A stretch of DNA of 64,000 nt from Enterobacter sp. Cy-643. Its GTDB lineage: Bacteria > Pseudomonadota > Gammaproteobacteria > Enterobacterales > Enterobacteriaceae. The notes below the pieces were generated by a model. It was given only the letters and a program-made list of their open reading frames with translations. It had not been told where the DNA came from and ran no database searches. Positions 43,244-53,032 of this stretch are shown here, piece by piece. Position numbers and translations under genes: made by a program. The stretch spans positions 1-64,000 of the forward strand of contig NZ_VWWV01000008.1 in the NCBI RefSeq assembly GCF_011752815.1, in the 5' to 3' direction. Position 1 is the stretch's first letter. Every line of letters begins with the position of its first letter.

Positions 43244-43676
43244 AGGACACGGCTGGCATTATGAATGTGCTGGGGATTCTATGTATTTAGCCTGAGCTTT
43301 GCCATTACTTTTGCGGAAATTGCCTGAAATCACCTCTGATTGCTCCTGGTGATATTAATCCTCAGGTTTTTTCAATTTTTATTGAATACATGATGATGAA
43401 AGCGAGGTTAGCAAACCGTGCTGGTAAGGGATTGTGTCTGGCGAGAATGGAATTTATTTTCTTGTTTTATAATAAGTTGAGTGTTGTTTTGTGCGATTGA
43501 TATTCATATCGGATTACCCCCTGATAAATGCTACACTATGCAACGTTTTCAATGGAATTCGGGACGCGTCAGCGTTGGAGAATTAAGCATTTTCCTTCCG
43601 GCATCATCGACCTGGCTGAAAGCGTTTTCCCCTATGGTTTGTCTGACTTCGGTTTAGGCCTCTCGGATATGAGTTC
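43244..43676. other. waaA-waaG divergent intergenic region (433 bp)
   Basis: This stretch should hold the promoters for waaA and the rightward core operon. It is AT-rich in its middle (about 43360-43520). I searched by eye for the RfaH ops core GGCGGTAG, which precedes the E. coli waaQ operon, and did not find it on either strand. No ORF or RNA gene is recognised, and no waaQ remnant is obvious. Confidence 0.5.
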
Positions 43677-44801
43677 ATGATCATTGCTTTTTGCTTATAC
43701 AAATACTTTCCCTATGGTGGCCTGCAGCGCGACTTTATGCGTATAGCCCAAACCGTTGCTGCACGTGGGCATCATGTCAAAGTGTTTACCCAACAGTGGC
43801 AAGGGGAGCACCCTAAGCAGTTTGAAATCGTTCTTGTTCCGGTGACGGCTCGTACAAACCATGGCAGGAATGCACAATATCATCAATGGGTTGAGAACGA
43901 GTTGAAGGCGCACCCGGTCGATCGGGTTGTTGGATTCAACAAAATGCCGGGTCTCGATGTTTATTACGCGGCTGACGTCTGCTATGCCGAAAAGGTTGAG
44001 CGTGAAAAGGGCTTTTTCTACAAATTAACCGCCCGTTATCGACACTATGCACGGTTTGAGAAAGCCACATTCCAGCAGGGAAAAAAAACGCAGCTGCTGA
44101 TGTTAACGCCAACGCAAATTGCTGATTTCAAAAAACACTATTTAACGGAATCCGATCGCTTCCATATTATGCCGCCGGGAATTTATCCGGACAGAAAGTA
44201 CAGCAACCAGATTACAGACAGCCGGCGAGTGTATCGCCAGAAGAACGGCATTGATCCGCAGCAATTAATGGTGCTGCAGGTGGGCTCGGATTTTAAGCGA
44301 AAAGGCGTATCTCGCTCTCTGGAGGCAATAGCTGCGTTGCCGGAAGCCTTGCGTAAAAGAACGCGTTTTCTGGTTGTAGGGCAGGATAAACCAGGGCGTT
44401 ACGAAGCGCAGGCGAAGCAGCTCGGCATTGCAGAGAACGTGCAATTCTTTTCCGGAAGGGATGACGTTGCCGAGCTGATGGCGACGGCAGATATTCTGAT
44501 TCATCCTGCGGTCCAGGAAGCGGCAGGAATTGTACTGCTGGAAGCCATCGTTTCCGGGTTGCCGGTTCTGGTGACGGAAGTCTGCGGTTATGCCCACTAT
44601 GTCGAGTCTGCCCAGTGCGGTAAAGTCATCCCAGAGCCGTTTAGTCAGGCGACGTTGAACCATGTCCTGCGCAATGCCTTAGAGAATGACGCGCTGCGTA
44701 ATCAATGGGCCGAGCATGCGCGGCATTATGCCGACAGTGAGGATCTGTACAGTTTGCCTGAGAAAGTGGCCGATATTATTTTAGGTTGTGAACATGATTG
44801 A
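43677..44801 (+). CDS. waaG: LPS core alpha-1,3-glucosyltransferase WaaG
   Basis: WaaG adds the first outer-core glucose to HepII. The 374 aa match the E. coli length and sequence from [22 protein letters not shown]4 fold motifs are present: [20 protein letters not shown] in the N-domain and the donor-binding [18 protein letters not shown] with the E-x7-E pair. In E. coli waaG follows waaQ; here it is the first gene of the operon. Its stop lies 8 bp inside waaP. Confidence 0.95.
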   Translation: MIIAFCLYKYFPYGGLQRDFMRIAQTVAARGHHVKVFTQQWQGEHPKQFEIVLVPVTARTNHGRNAQYHQWVENELKAHPVDRVVGFNKMPGLDVYYAADVCYAEKVEREKGFFYKLTARYRHYARFEKATFQQGKKTQLLMLTPTQIADFKKHYLTESDRFHIMPPGIYPDRKYSNQITDSRRVYRQKNGIDPQQLMVLQVGSDFKRKGVSRSLEAIAALPEALRKRTRFLVVGQDKPGRYEAQAKQLGIAENVQFFSGRDDVAELMATADILIHPAVQEAAGIVLLEAIVSGLPVLVTEVCGYAHYVESAQCGKVIPEPFSQATLNHVLRNALENDALRNQWAEHARHYADSEDLYSLPEKVADIILGCEHD

Positions 44802-45591
44802 GCTTAAAGAGCCGTTTGCTACGCAATGGCGTGGAAAAGACCCTTTTGCTGAGGTTGTAAAGCTGGAGGGCGAAGTCTTCCGTGCCCTGGAATCTCGCCG
44901 GACGATCCGTTTTGAGATGGAAGGTAAAGGCTACTTTCTTAAGTATCATCGTGGCACAACGTTGAAAGAAATCGTAAAAAATCTGGTGTCATTGCGCATG
45001 CCCGTGCTGGGTGCAGACAGAGAATGGTATGCTATTCATCGGCTTAAATCGCTTGGCGTCGACACGATGAACGGCGTCGCGTTTGGGCAAAAGGGGCTGA
45101 ATCCTTTAGAACGAACCTCTTTTATTATTACTGAAGATCTCTCGCCGACGATCAGTCTGGAAGACTATTGTGCTGATTGGGCCGCTAAGCCACCGAAGAT
45201 TAGCGTGAAACGCGCCATTATCCAACGCGTGGCCGAAATGGTTAGAGGGATGCATCGAGGCGGTGTTAACCATCGGGATTGCTACATATGCCATTTCCTT
45301 TTGCATTTACCGTTTGAGTCGGCAGAAGCGCCGTTCAAAATCTCGGTGATCGATTTACACCGTGCTCAAATTCGTCGCGTCGTACCTCGCCGTTGGCGGG
45401 ACAAAGATTTGATCGGCCTTTATTTCTCGTCCTTGAATATTGGCCTAACTTCACGCGATATTTATCGGTTCTTATGCGTCTATTTTTCTATGCCTTTGCG
45501 AGATATCATTAAAAATGAGTCGGCTTTGTTTGCTAGCGCAAGAGCAAAAGCACAGAAAATACAGAAAAGAACCATAAGAAAGTCATTATAA
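44794..45591 (+). CDS. waaP: LPS core heptose I kinase WaaP
   Basis: WaaP phosphorylates HepI, which is needed for outer-membrane stability. The 265 aa equal E. coli. It has a protein-kinase-like fold with the catalytic loop [10 protein letters not shown] and the downstream [11 protein letters not shown]. The ATG at 44794 gives [18 protein letters not shown], matching the E. coli start; the GTG six bases upstream is less likely. It overlaps waaG by 8 bp. Confidence 0.95.
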   Translation: MIELKEPFATQWRGKDPFAEVVKLEGEVFRALESRRTIRFEMEGKGYFLKYHRGTTLKEIVKNLVSLRMPVLGADREWYAIHRLKSLGVDTMNGVAFGQKGLNPLERTSFIITEDLSPTISLEDYCADWAAKPPKISVKRAIIQRVAEMVRGMHRGGVNHRDCYICHFLLHLPFESAEAPFKISVIDLHRAQIRRVVPRRWRDKDLIGLYFSSLNIGLTSRDIYRFLCVYFSMPLRDIIKNESALFASARAKAQKIQKRTIRKSL

Positions 45592-45634
45592 TTTATTAAA
45601 AGTAAAAGCCCTGTAAGGTATGAGGCAGCAAAGA

Positions 45635-46657
45635 ATGAAAATTGATTTCGATAAAGTGATGCTCAACAAGTTTATTATCGATCGCTCCGAGCATAAAAAA
45701 GAAAAAAAACTTAACATTGCTTATGGTATTGATCGTAATTTTTTGTTTGGCTCTGGTGTCTCAATAACCTCCGTACTTATAAATAATCCGGATATTGATG
45801 TTAATTTCTATGTTGTCACCGATTTCGTTGATGACGATTACATGGCTTGTGTAGAACGTTTGGCAGAAAAATATCATACGTCAATTACCGTCATTGTGTT
45901 CGATAACGAAGCATTTCGTAATCTCCCCAGTACTAAAGCATGGACGTATGCAATGTACTATCGATACTTTGCGTTTGAATATTTAAGTAAATACCTTGAT
46001 TCAGTCCTCTATCTCGATGCCGATGTTATTTGTAAGGGCCCATTAGATGAATTGACGGATATACAATTTAAAGGCGAATATGCTGCGGTTATTCATGACA
46101 TTGATGAGGTTCGTCTCAAATCAGGAACACGTCTTGGAATTCCTGAGCTTTCGAATGGGTATTTTAATTCAGGTGTTGTATTTGCGAACCTGGTACTCTG
46201 GAAAGAGAAAAAGTTGCTGAGTAGAGCATTTGATATCTTATTAGAAAGACAAGCCGAATTGCTTTACTTTGATCAGGATGTATTAAATATTCTGTTTGTG
46301 GGTAACACTATCTCATTACGTAGAGATTTCAACTGTATCTACGGTGTCGATCAGGAGTTAGTGAATAAAAACATTAATGATGATTATAAAGGTTTTATTA
46401 CAGATGAGACCATCCTTATTCATTATGTTGGCGTGACAAAACCCTGGCACCGTTGGGCTAAATATCCAGTTTCTAAATTTTTCATGGCGGCATATGAAAA
46501 ATCAACATGGTCAGAAAAAACATTGCTTAATGCAAATACGGCCAAGCTTTATAAACGAAAATCACGGCATGAAAGAATTCAACATAAGTATTTTCTCTCT
46601 GTGTTGAGCCATATAATGTACATCAAGAGCAAGCTTTTTGGTTCCAGCTTACGCTGA
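45635..46657 (+). CDS. GT8 glycosyltransferase, WaaI/WaaO-like
   Basis: This is a GT8 LPS core hexosyltransferase resembling WaaI/WaaO (UDP-Gal or UDP-Glc:(glucosyl)LPS alpha-1,3-transferases). The 340-aa product has the N-terminal LNIAYGIDRNFLFGSGVSI, the metal-binding DAD in VLYLDADVICKG and the donor motif HYVGVTKPWHRW. I chose the ATG at 45635, which has GAGG 9 bp upstream; another ATG at 45620 has poor spacing. The DNA is clearly AT-richer than the flanking genes, as common in core loci. Which sugar is transferred cannot be told from sequence. Confidence 0.85.
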   Translation: MKIDFDKVMLNKFIIDRSEHKKEKKLNIAYGIDRNFLFGSGVSITSVLINNPDIDVNFYVVTDFVDDDYMACVERLAEKYHTSITVIVFDNEAFRNLPSTKAWTYAMYYRYFAFEYLSKYLDSVLYLDADVICKGPLDELTDIQFKGEYAAVIHDIDEVRLKSGTRLGIPELSNGYFNSGVVFANLVLWKEKKLLSRAFDILLERQAELLYFDQDVLNILFVGNTISLRRDFNCIYGVDQELVNKNINDDYKGFITDETILIHYVGVTKPWHRWAKYPVSKFFMAAYEKSTWSEKTLLNANTAKLYKRKSRHERIQHKYFLSVLSHIMYIKSKLFGSSLR

Positions 46658-46699
46658 GTAGCATAAGCCGTTAATTTTTGTGTTAAAAAGGTATGTCAG

Positions 46700-47701
46700 A
46701 TGAATTTTGATTGTCGCCAGGCTATAAAGGAAATTGTTGAATTTAACAATACACCTGCTGAATGTAAGTCACAGTTACATGTTGCATGGGGTGTAGATAA
46801 AAATTTCATGTTTGGTGCTGCTATCTCCATGACATCGGTATTGCAGAATAATCGTGATATTACCATTCATTTCCATCTATTCACTGACTATATTGATCAG
46901 GATTATAAGGCGCATGTTGCTGAGCTCTCCAGAACGTTCGCTACCAAAATCACGGTTTATCTTATTAATTCTAATGAACTGAAAACACTTCCGTTTAGTC
47001 ATGCATGGTCTCATGCAATGTATTTCAGGTTCGTAGCGTTTGAGTATCTTGCTGAAGAAGTTGATGCTTTGCTCTATATTGATGCTGATGTTATGTGTAA
47101 AGGCTCTCTTCAGGATTTAATTGATATTGATTTTGAAGATAAAGTGGCTGCGGTTGTTAAGGATGTTGATGACAGTCCAGCCCGAAGAGTTGGTACTCCG
47201 GATTTTAATGAGGATTATTTTAATTCAGGGGTCATGTATACGAACCTTATTGCATGGAAACAATTCAACTTTCTCAATGCAGCATTTGAAATGTTGTTAG
47301 ATAAAAAACAAAAACATTCATTTCCCGATCAAGATGTTTTGAACTTACTTTTTAAAGGTAAAGTTATTTTTCTGCCACGTATTTACAATGCAATTTATGG
47401 TATTAAACAAGAGCTAAAGAGTAAAGATATTAACCGCTATCGGGACTATATAAAGCCAGAAACTATTTTGATCCACTATGTTGGTGTTACTAAACCCTGG
47501 AATTCCTGGGCCAATTATCCTTCGGCGCAATATTTTACGAAGGCCTGGCAGGCATCGCCTTGGGCAAAAGTTCCTCTTATTGGACCAAGAACGCCTAAGC
47601 AATTTAAGAAAAAATCTCGTCATGAAAGACTGCAGGGAAAAATGCTGGCATCCATTATGAGCTATATCGGTTATCTTATCGCTAAGCTGAAAAGTAAATA
47701 G
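46700..47701 (+). CDS. GT8 glycosyltransferase, WaaJ/WaaR-like
   Basis: This second GT8 core transferase has 333 aa, with LHVAWGVDKNFMFGAAISM, LLYIDADVMCKG and HYVGVTKPWNSW. By eye it is about 40-50% identical to the preceding gene over its N-terminal half, so the pair looks like an old tandem duplication. By analogy with WaaJ/WaaR it would add the next outer-core hexose. It is AT-rich. It ends the rightward operon at a terminator (47703-47737). Confidence 0.83.
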   Translation: MNFDCRQAIKEIVEFNNTPAECKSQLHVAWGVDKNFMFGAAISMTSVLQNNRDITIHFHLFTDYIDQDYKAHVAELSRTFATKITVYLINSNELKTLPFSHAWSHAMYFRFVAFEYLAEEVDALLYIDADVMCKGSLQDLIDIDFEDKVAAVVKDVDDSPARRVGTPDFNEDYFNSGVMYTNLIAWKQFNFLNAAFEMLLDKKQKHSFPDQDVLNLLFKGKVIFLPRIYNAIYGIKQELKSKDINRYRDYIKPETILIHYVGVTKPWNSWANYPSAQYFTKAWQASPWAKVPLIGPRTPKQFKKKSRHERLQGKMLASIMSYIGYLIAKLKSK

Positions 47702-47702
47702 C

Positions 47703-47737
47703 AAAAAGCTCCCAGTTGGGAGCTTTTTATTTTTTAG
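47703..47737. terminator. Shared terminator of the two convergent core operons
   Basis: AAAAAGCTCCC-AGTT-GGGAGCTTTTT is followed by a T-rich tail. A and T tracts on both sides let it end both operons. Confidence 0.88.
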
Positions 47738-47748
47738 CTATCCACGTT

Positions 47749-48693
47749 TTACTTACGCAGTTTGCTCTGCAAATATTTAATATACCAACCTGCGGCAGCC
47801 AGATAGTGTCCTTTACGAGCATGCTGTCGGGCATACACTCGATAATCTGTAGGTCTCATACGCGGCGCATACGAACGCAATGGGGCATTTCGCCATGGCG
47901 TAAAGTGATGATAGAAAGCATAGAGCTGTTGGGCCAGGCCTGTGTGCTCCCGGTACCATGGTTTCCTGCCACCGGTGAAGTGCACAATTTTAGGTGTGGT
48001 ATCAGCGTGATAGAAAAATGTCTCTTTTTGTTCCTCAGTAAACCAGTTGAAGAGGAAGTTCCACTGGTTATCTATAAAGCGTACCTGGCCATCCATTGCA
48101 ATATTTAAAGCATCCTGATCGAAATAGGGTAGCGTGTTACCTTTTTCGAATAATACCGTGTTTGCTTTATTTTCAACGTCATTTTCTATCCAGTTATTCA
48201 CGTTGATATAAAGAAAGCCGGCGTTGAAATAATGCTTTGTTTTTAGGCCGAGGCGTTTGGCGTGCTTATCATCCTCGATATCGAGAGAGTCATGGCTGAC
48301 TGCGCAGATAACCTCGCTGATATCGACATTATTTATGTCGCTGATATCATCAAAACACAGCGTGTCGGCATCAAGATAAATAAAATTATCAACCTTGCCC
48401 TGGAGTAGCCGGGGGACCGCAAGCCGCATATAGGTCGAGCGATTAAGGTGCTTGATGGCAAAATCACTGCTGTATTTCTCGATGGCTTCTTTTTCTATTT
48501 TGATCACCTGAACGTTATCACAGGTTGATTTAAGCTTTTCGATATCGTCATTGTTCACATCATAAACAAATACGTAAAATGCCAACTTTTGATACAGGTT
48601 GTTCATTTTTACGGAGATCATTGATGTTGCAACATATTCTAAATAGTTGGCATCGGTGCACCAGGCTACATTGATTATAGAATGATTAACCAT
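47749..48693 (-). CDS. GT8 glycosyltransferase, distinct third member
   Basis: This 314-aa GT8 enzyme has the N-terminal INVAWCTDANYLEYVATSM, the metal motif FIYLDADTLCFDD and HFTGGRKPWYRE. It lacks the close WaaI/WaaJ-type sequence of the two genes to its left, and its C-terminus (RVYARQHARKGHYLAAAG) is unlike theirs. It is the last gene of the leftward operon and overlaps waaQ by 8 bp. It is probably an outer-core or decorating sugar transferase; specificity is unknown. Confidence 0.8.
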   Translation of the reverse strand: MVNHSIINVAWCTDANYLEYVATSMISVKMNNLYQKLAFYVFVYDVNNDDIEKLKSTCDNVQVIKIEKEAIEKYSSDFAIKHLNRSTYMRLAVPRLLQGKVDNFIYLDADTLCFDDISDINNVDISEVICAVSHDSLDIEDDKHAKRLGLKTKHYFNAGFLYINVNNWIENDVENKANTVLFEKGNTLPYFDQDALNIAMDGQVRFIDNQWNFLFNWFTEEQKETFFYHADTTPKIVHFTGGRKPWYREHTGLAQQLYAFYHHFTPWRNAPLRSYAPRMRPTDYRVYARQHARKGHYLAAAGWYIKYLQSKLRK

Positions 48694-49747
48694 CTATTTT
48701 TATCTCATTATTTTGTTCATTTTCATTTTTCAGTATAGCGTCAACAGCTTCAATAACCGCATGCTCGGGGATCCAGGAAAGATATTTTTGTGAACGATCT
48801 AAATCCTTTCTTTCAGGCATAGGATGGTAAGCACCGGCCCAAATCAGGGTGGCTTTATCTGACCAGGGCCTCCACTGTTTATAATTTGTGGCACCGAACA
48901 GGCAAACCTGAGGTGTATCGAGCGCCGCAGCCATATGCATTGGCGCTGAATCCACGCCAATATAAAGTGCAGCATGATCGATAAGTGCAGCTAGCTGTAA
49001 AAATGTGGTTTTTCCGGCAAAGCGAGTATCAGGCTTGGTAATACAGAGAGTAGCAATACGCTGCACCTGCTCTTGCTCACTGTGCGCCGGCCCGCAGGTT
49101 AAATAAACTTTCAATCCAGTTGCATGCAGATGGTTAATAACTGAAGCGAATTTATCCTCATCCCAACACTTAAACGACTGGCGTGCGGTAGGCTGAATGA
49201 CAACATAGGGCTGCTGTTTTAACTCGGGCGCGAGGGCAAGCAATGCCTGAACGTCACTTTCGCGGTAATGCAGCTGCATCTGCGGCTTCAGGTCACTATC
49301 GGTAAAGCCGATGCCCTTCAGCAGAGACAGGTTTTGCTCAACAATATGAGTGCCCGTCATCGGCGTGACTCGCGTAAAGAGCCTGTTCCAGAGCTGTTTT
49401 TCTCGCTGAAAGGCGATGGAAGATTGGCCTAATGAGGCGATCAGCGCGCCAATAGGCCACTGTTCGGTCAGGTTAACAATCAGGTCGTAGCGATTTTTTT
49501 TGAGTTCGCGTCGCAGAGTGAGATAATTTTTGATGGTGGCGAACAGGCCGGGTTTCTTCTCGACCAGATAAAACTGATGAATTCTCTCATCTGCCGCGAG
49601 AATGGCTTTCGTATCTTTGTATAACAGAAAATCAATTTTTGCCTGCGGATAGCGGGCCTGCAGGCTCGCTATCACAGGGGTAGTAAGCAATACATCACCA
49701 TAAAATTTGAGCTTACAAATTAAGATGCGATCTACTTTTTGAACCAT
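48686..49747 (-). CDS. waaQ: GT9 heptosyltransferase, WaaQ-like (HepIII)
   Basis: WaaQ adds the branch heptose (HepIII) to HepII. The 353-aa product has the family start RILICKLKFYGDVLLTTPV, the acceptor/donor segment VVIQPTARQSFKCWDEDKF and GVDSAPMHMAAALDTP. It is more like WaaQ than like WaaC or WaaF, both present elsewhere in the locus. In E. coli waaQ heads the waaQGP operon; here it sits on the opposite strand between a GT8 and a GT2 gene. Symbol by similarity. Confidence 0.82.
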   Translation of the reverse strand: MVQKVDRILICKLKFYGDVLLTTPVIASLQARYPQAKIDFLLYKDTKAILAADERIHQFYLVEKKPGLFATIKNYLTLRRELKKNRYDLIVNLTEQWPIGALIASLGQSSIAFQREKQLWNRLFTRVTPMTGTHIVEQNLSLLKGIGFTDSDLKPQMQLHYRESDVQALLALAPELKQQPYVVIQPTARQSFKCWDEDKFASVINHLHATGLKVYLTCGPAHSEQEQVQRIATLCITKPDTRFAGKTTFLQLAALIDHAALYIGVDSAPMHMAAALDTPQVCLFGATNYKQWRPWSDKATLIWAGAYHPMPERKDLDRSQKYLSWIPEHAVIEAVDAILKNENEQNNEIKIDG

Positions 49748-49748
49748 C

Positions 49749-50759
49749 TTAACTTTCCTTGTGGGTGTTTTTTTTGCAAAACTTCAATAGCTGGTGACGG
49801 GTTCTGGAAATAAAGGTATCTACCCATGGATGTTTCATTTTATAGAGAACTTTTTTGTTAATAATGCTTTTATCACAATAGGCTATGGCTGTTTTTATAT
49901 CGTGAAGCATTTGGGCATTGTAGGCATAATAGCCTTTCTTTTTGCGCACAATTTTGCGGCCTTCAAGAAAGCAGTTGACGATCATCAAGGTAGCAACGGA
50001 GCGCTTTTCTGGGTTGCTTTTGATATAATCACACATCTTTCTCATGGCGAAAAAGATATGCTGAGCGTCGCTTTCTCGTAGATTTTCTGTGATGCTTTGG
50101 CTATTTATCCGATAGTAATAGAGGTTAGCCTTAAGCTTTAAAATCTTACGGCACTTAAAGTACTGAAATGGGCTGAAGATAATGTCTTCGTAACGGCGAT
50201 TGGCCTCGAACCTGTCCGTTCCCAGCAGGTCCCGGCGAAATATTTTGGTTACCAGATGCCATTGCGCTGCGCTGAACGTCGGCATTAACGGCAAACACTG
50301 AGCATCCTGTAGAATGAGTTCACTTCTCTCAATCTTCTCATTGCTGCTATGTTGAGAGGTATGCAGTTTTTCTTCATCTCTGGTTAAACTAAATTCGACA
50401 ATGCCATATAGCTTTTCACGCAGAATGGGCAGTAAAAGCGTGAAGTAATCGGGACTGATCGTATCATCGCTATCAACAAACGCGATATATGTGCCGGCGG
50501 CAATATCCAACCCCCGGTTCCTGGCAACGGCGACACCCTGATTATTTTGATGAATAATTTTTACGTTTTTGCAGGATTCTGACTGATAAAAAGTAGTGAT
50601 TTTTTCATCCGTGTTATCGGTTGAGCCATCATTAATAATGATAATCTCTACTTCATCGGTGAGTCCCTGTTGCAGCGATGACAGCGTCGAGATGATAAAT
50701 TCGGCATTATTATACGTTGGAATAATAATACTCAGAAGGTAATCGTTTCTATCACTCAT
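49749..50759 (-). CDS. GT2 glycosyltransferase
   Basis: This inverting GT-A transferase has the N-terminal LSIIIPTYNNAEFI, IINDGSTDNT and AFVDSDDTISPD (DxD). The 336 aa have a basic C-terminal end. GT2 enzymes in other core types include WaaV and WaaE (beta-glucosyltransferases), and this could be one, but I cannot assign it. Its start overlaps the waaL stop by 8 bp and its stop is 1 bp before waaQ, so it belongs to the hldD-waaF-waaC-waaL operon. Codon use is AT-rich. Confidence 0.82.
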   Translation of the reverse strand: MSDRNDYLLSIIIPTYNNAEFIISTLSSLQQGLTDEVEIIIINDGSTDNTDEKITTFYQSESCKNVKIIHQNNQGVAVARNRGLDIAAGTYIAFVDSDDTISPDYFTLLLPILREKLYGIVEFSLTRDEEKLHTSQHSSNEKIERSELILQDAQCLPLMPTFSAAQWHLVTKIFRRDLLGTDRFEANRRYEDIIFSPFQYFKCRKILKLKANLYYYRINSQSITENLRESDAQHIFFAMRKMCDYIKSNPEKRSVATLMIVNCFLEGRKIVRKKKGYYAYNAQMLHDIKTAIAYCDKSIINKKVLYKMKHPWVDTFISRTRHQLLKFCKKNTHKES

Positions 50760-52044
50760 AGGACTGCTCTCTCATTGCACAAGGGAACAAAATGAAGGAA
50801 AAGCAAAGGGCCAGCATACTAATTAATGATTCCCCTTTAGAGTACAACACCATATCGTTCAAACCGTAAGCAATTATCGCGCCTGTCACTACCAGCAGCA
50901 GAGCATTTTTCTGCTTTAAAGCCACATAGACAGCTGTAGCGTAGAAAAGCAGTAGTAGTATCAGGCCAGGGAAACCTTTCAGGGAAAAGGTATCCATAAC
51001 TTCGTTATGCAGATGAACATTCAGGTATAACAATGCGCCGCTTAATGAGGGATCGCTTTTTTCCAAATCAATTAACGTTGAGCTACGTTGTTCAAGTGAT
51101 TCACCCCATGGCTTGAGCTTCCCCGTTTCAAGGCCAGCTTTCTGCATGGCGAATCTCGCCCCAATCGACGTATTACTGTTATCGCCCTGGTACGCGATAA
51201 GGTCGTTTTTAAATTCTATATAACGCTGTTCCAGGACCGGTTTTAACGGAATTAGCGCGGCGAGGCTCAGAATGACAAAGCTCGCAAATGCCCCAAAGAG
51301 TACTTTTCGTTTGTGGCGATAATTCAGCAGGAACAAGGCAACGCATAATACCGGATAGACCAGGATGGCTGCTCTGGTTTGTGTGGAAACAATGGCCAGC
51401 GCGGATAATGCAAAATGTATGAAATAGAAAGGAATAACTAAAATACCACGCAGGTTGAGTATTGCCTGCGATGCCAGGAGCGCAATAAACGTTAAGGCAT
51501 ACGCCGTGCCCGTCGCGAACTCAAAGCCTAGCGGCACCCTGTAGGCGAGAGGATTGGCACTCCCGACGGTATAAAGCTGATATCCAGCCCAGCAATAGAG
51601 TCCCAACCCTGTTGCGATAGTCACGTATTGTGCAATTCGGTCTTTGCAGAAGAATAGCGCGTGCCGGGAGCAAATCGCTGCAATCATAAAGGCGGAAAAA
51701 ATTAAATTTTTACCCCCATTCTGGTAAGAGCGATAGGCGGCCGTAAAAGGTGAGCCCTGTTGTTTAAAGATTGCCACCCAAATAATTTGCATTAGCCCAA
51801 ACGCAAAAATAGAGAGTGGTAGCATTAGTAATTTTTTATTTTTCAATAAGTTATGTCGATTATTGAAAATAACAGGAAATGAAAGGACGGTGCTGAAAAT
51901 GAAGACCTTAACTGCCTGATCGGGATTAATAAGCACCGTAGCTAACGAAAGAAGACAACCCACAAGAAACAGGCCATCCACTACGGTGAAAAAGGCATCT
52001 TTTCTCTTGTTGTCATGTCGAGAAAAAATTGAGCTATCAGGCAT
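50752..52044 (-). CDS. waaL: O-antigen ligase WaaL
   Basis: WaaL transfers undecaprenyl-linked O antigen to the lipid A-core on the periplasmic face. The 430-aa product shows about ten to twelve hydrophobic segments and one large periplasmic loop before the conserved HLHNEVMDTFSLKGFPG, whose His is required in WaaL proteins. Sequence similarity to other WaaLs is low as usual, so the call rests on topology, motif and place next to waaC. Confidence 0.87.
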   Translation of the reverse strand: MPDSSIFSRHDNKRKDAFFTVVDGLFLVGCLLSLATVLINPDQAVKVFIFSTVLSFPVIFNNRHNLLKNKKLLMLPLSIFAFGLMQIIWVAIFKQQGSPFTAAYRSYQNGGKNLIFSAFMIAAICSRHALFFCKDRIAQYVTIATGLGLYCWAGYQLYTVGSANPLAYRVPLGFEFATGTAYALTFIALLASQAILNLRGILVIPFYFIHFALSALAIVSTQTRAAILVYPVLCVALFLLNYRHKRKVLFGAFASFVILSLAALIPLKPVLEQRYIEFKNDLIAYQGDNSNTSIGARFAMQKAGLETGKLKPWGESLEQRSSTLIDLEKSDPSLSGALLYLNVHLHNEVMDTFSLKGFPGLILLLLFYATAVYVALKQKNALLLVVTGAIIAYGLNDMVLYSKGESLISMLALCFSFILFPCAMREQSYE

Positions 52045-52063
52045 AAGTATACTCTTGAAATAG

Positions 52064-53032
52064 TTATAGTATGTTCGACTGTTGAAGTAATTTTCGCACG
52101 TCGTTTGCTGATGTTGAAGCCATTATATGATCGCTATTTTTTAGTGCCCGCTGGTGTAAACCATACCCTCCAATCAACCCTGGATCAGTCGGTCCGTAAA
52201 GCGTCACATTTGGCCGGTCTAATGCTGCGGTAAGATGGCTTAATCCTGTATCAACAGAAACCACATATTTTGCTCCCGCCAGCACATGAGCAACCTCTTC
52301 GAGCGTCATCTTCGGCAACACTTCAACAAAAGCGAATCCCTCGGCCAGTCTCTTTGCCCTTGCCTCTTCATGTGGCGCTCCCCACGGAAGCTTAATGCGA
52401 ATCCCCGACCCATCCAGCAAGCCAATTAGCTCGCGCCAGTGAGCCTCAGGCCAGTGTTTATCATCTCGTGTCGTCGCATGTAAGAATACGGCATATTGGC
52501 CGTTATCCGCGTTCAGATTGTTCAGGAAATGTGGAGCGATTGCATAATCGCCCTGGATTTGCGGCTTGCTATAACCCAGGCTTTTGGCAAAAAGCTCACG
52601 CACGCGTTCAACCGCATGCTGCTGCCTGGCCACGCTGTGTCTCACGTTGTAGAACAGGCTGGCCAGTGGCTCACGTGCGCTGCTCCAGTCCATGCCATGC
52701 TTGATGCCATGCGCTTTTCGGGTCACCAGCGCTGCGCTTTTTACCAGGCCCTGGGCGTCGATAATACAGTCATATTCTCTGGCCTTTAGTGCCTGATAGA
52801 ATGCTTTGCGCTCGGTGCGGGTTTTAGATGCAAACCAGCTTTTCCGCCAGCGACGGATCGCTACCGGGAATACTTTATCCACGGCCGGGTGCCAGCTCGG
52901 GATCTGAGCAAAACCTTCTTCAACTACCCAGTCGAATTTGATAGTCGGGATGGCGTGCATCGCATCCGTCAGCGCAGGAAGTGAATGAAGCACATCGCCC
53001 ATGGAGGACGTTTTAACAAGCAGAACACGCAT
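52064..53032 (-). CDS. waaC: LPS heptosyltransferase I
   Basis: WaaC adds the first L,D-heptose to Kdo. The product is 322 aa. The N-terminus MRVLLVKTSSMGDVLHSLPA, FLHATTRDDKHWPEAHWREL and VSVDTGLSHLTAALDRPN are as in E. coli WaaC. It overlaps the waaF stop by one base (TGATG) and precedes waaL by 19 bp. Confidence 0.96.
   Translation of the reverse strand: MRVLLVKTSSMGDVLHSLPALTDAMHAIPTIKFDWVVEEGFAQIPSWHPAVDKVFPVAIRRWRKSWFASKTRTERKAFYQALKAREYDCIIDAQGLVKSAALVTRKAHGIKHGMDWSSAREPLASLFYNVRHSVARQQHAVERVRELFAKSLGYSKPQIQGDYAIAPHFLNNLNADNGQYAVFLHATTRDDKHWPEAHWRELIGLLDGSGIRIKLPWGAPHEEARAKRLAEGFAFVEVLPKMTLEEVAHVLAGAKYVVSVDTGLSHLTAALDRPNVTLYGPTDPGLIGGYGLHQRALKNSDHIMASTSANDVRKLLQQSNIL

Noticed and set aside
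43244-43676. Possible remnant of waaQ before waaG
   Set aside because: No GT9 motif appears in any frame of this interval, and a complete waaQ-like gene is present at 48686-49747.
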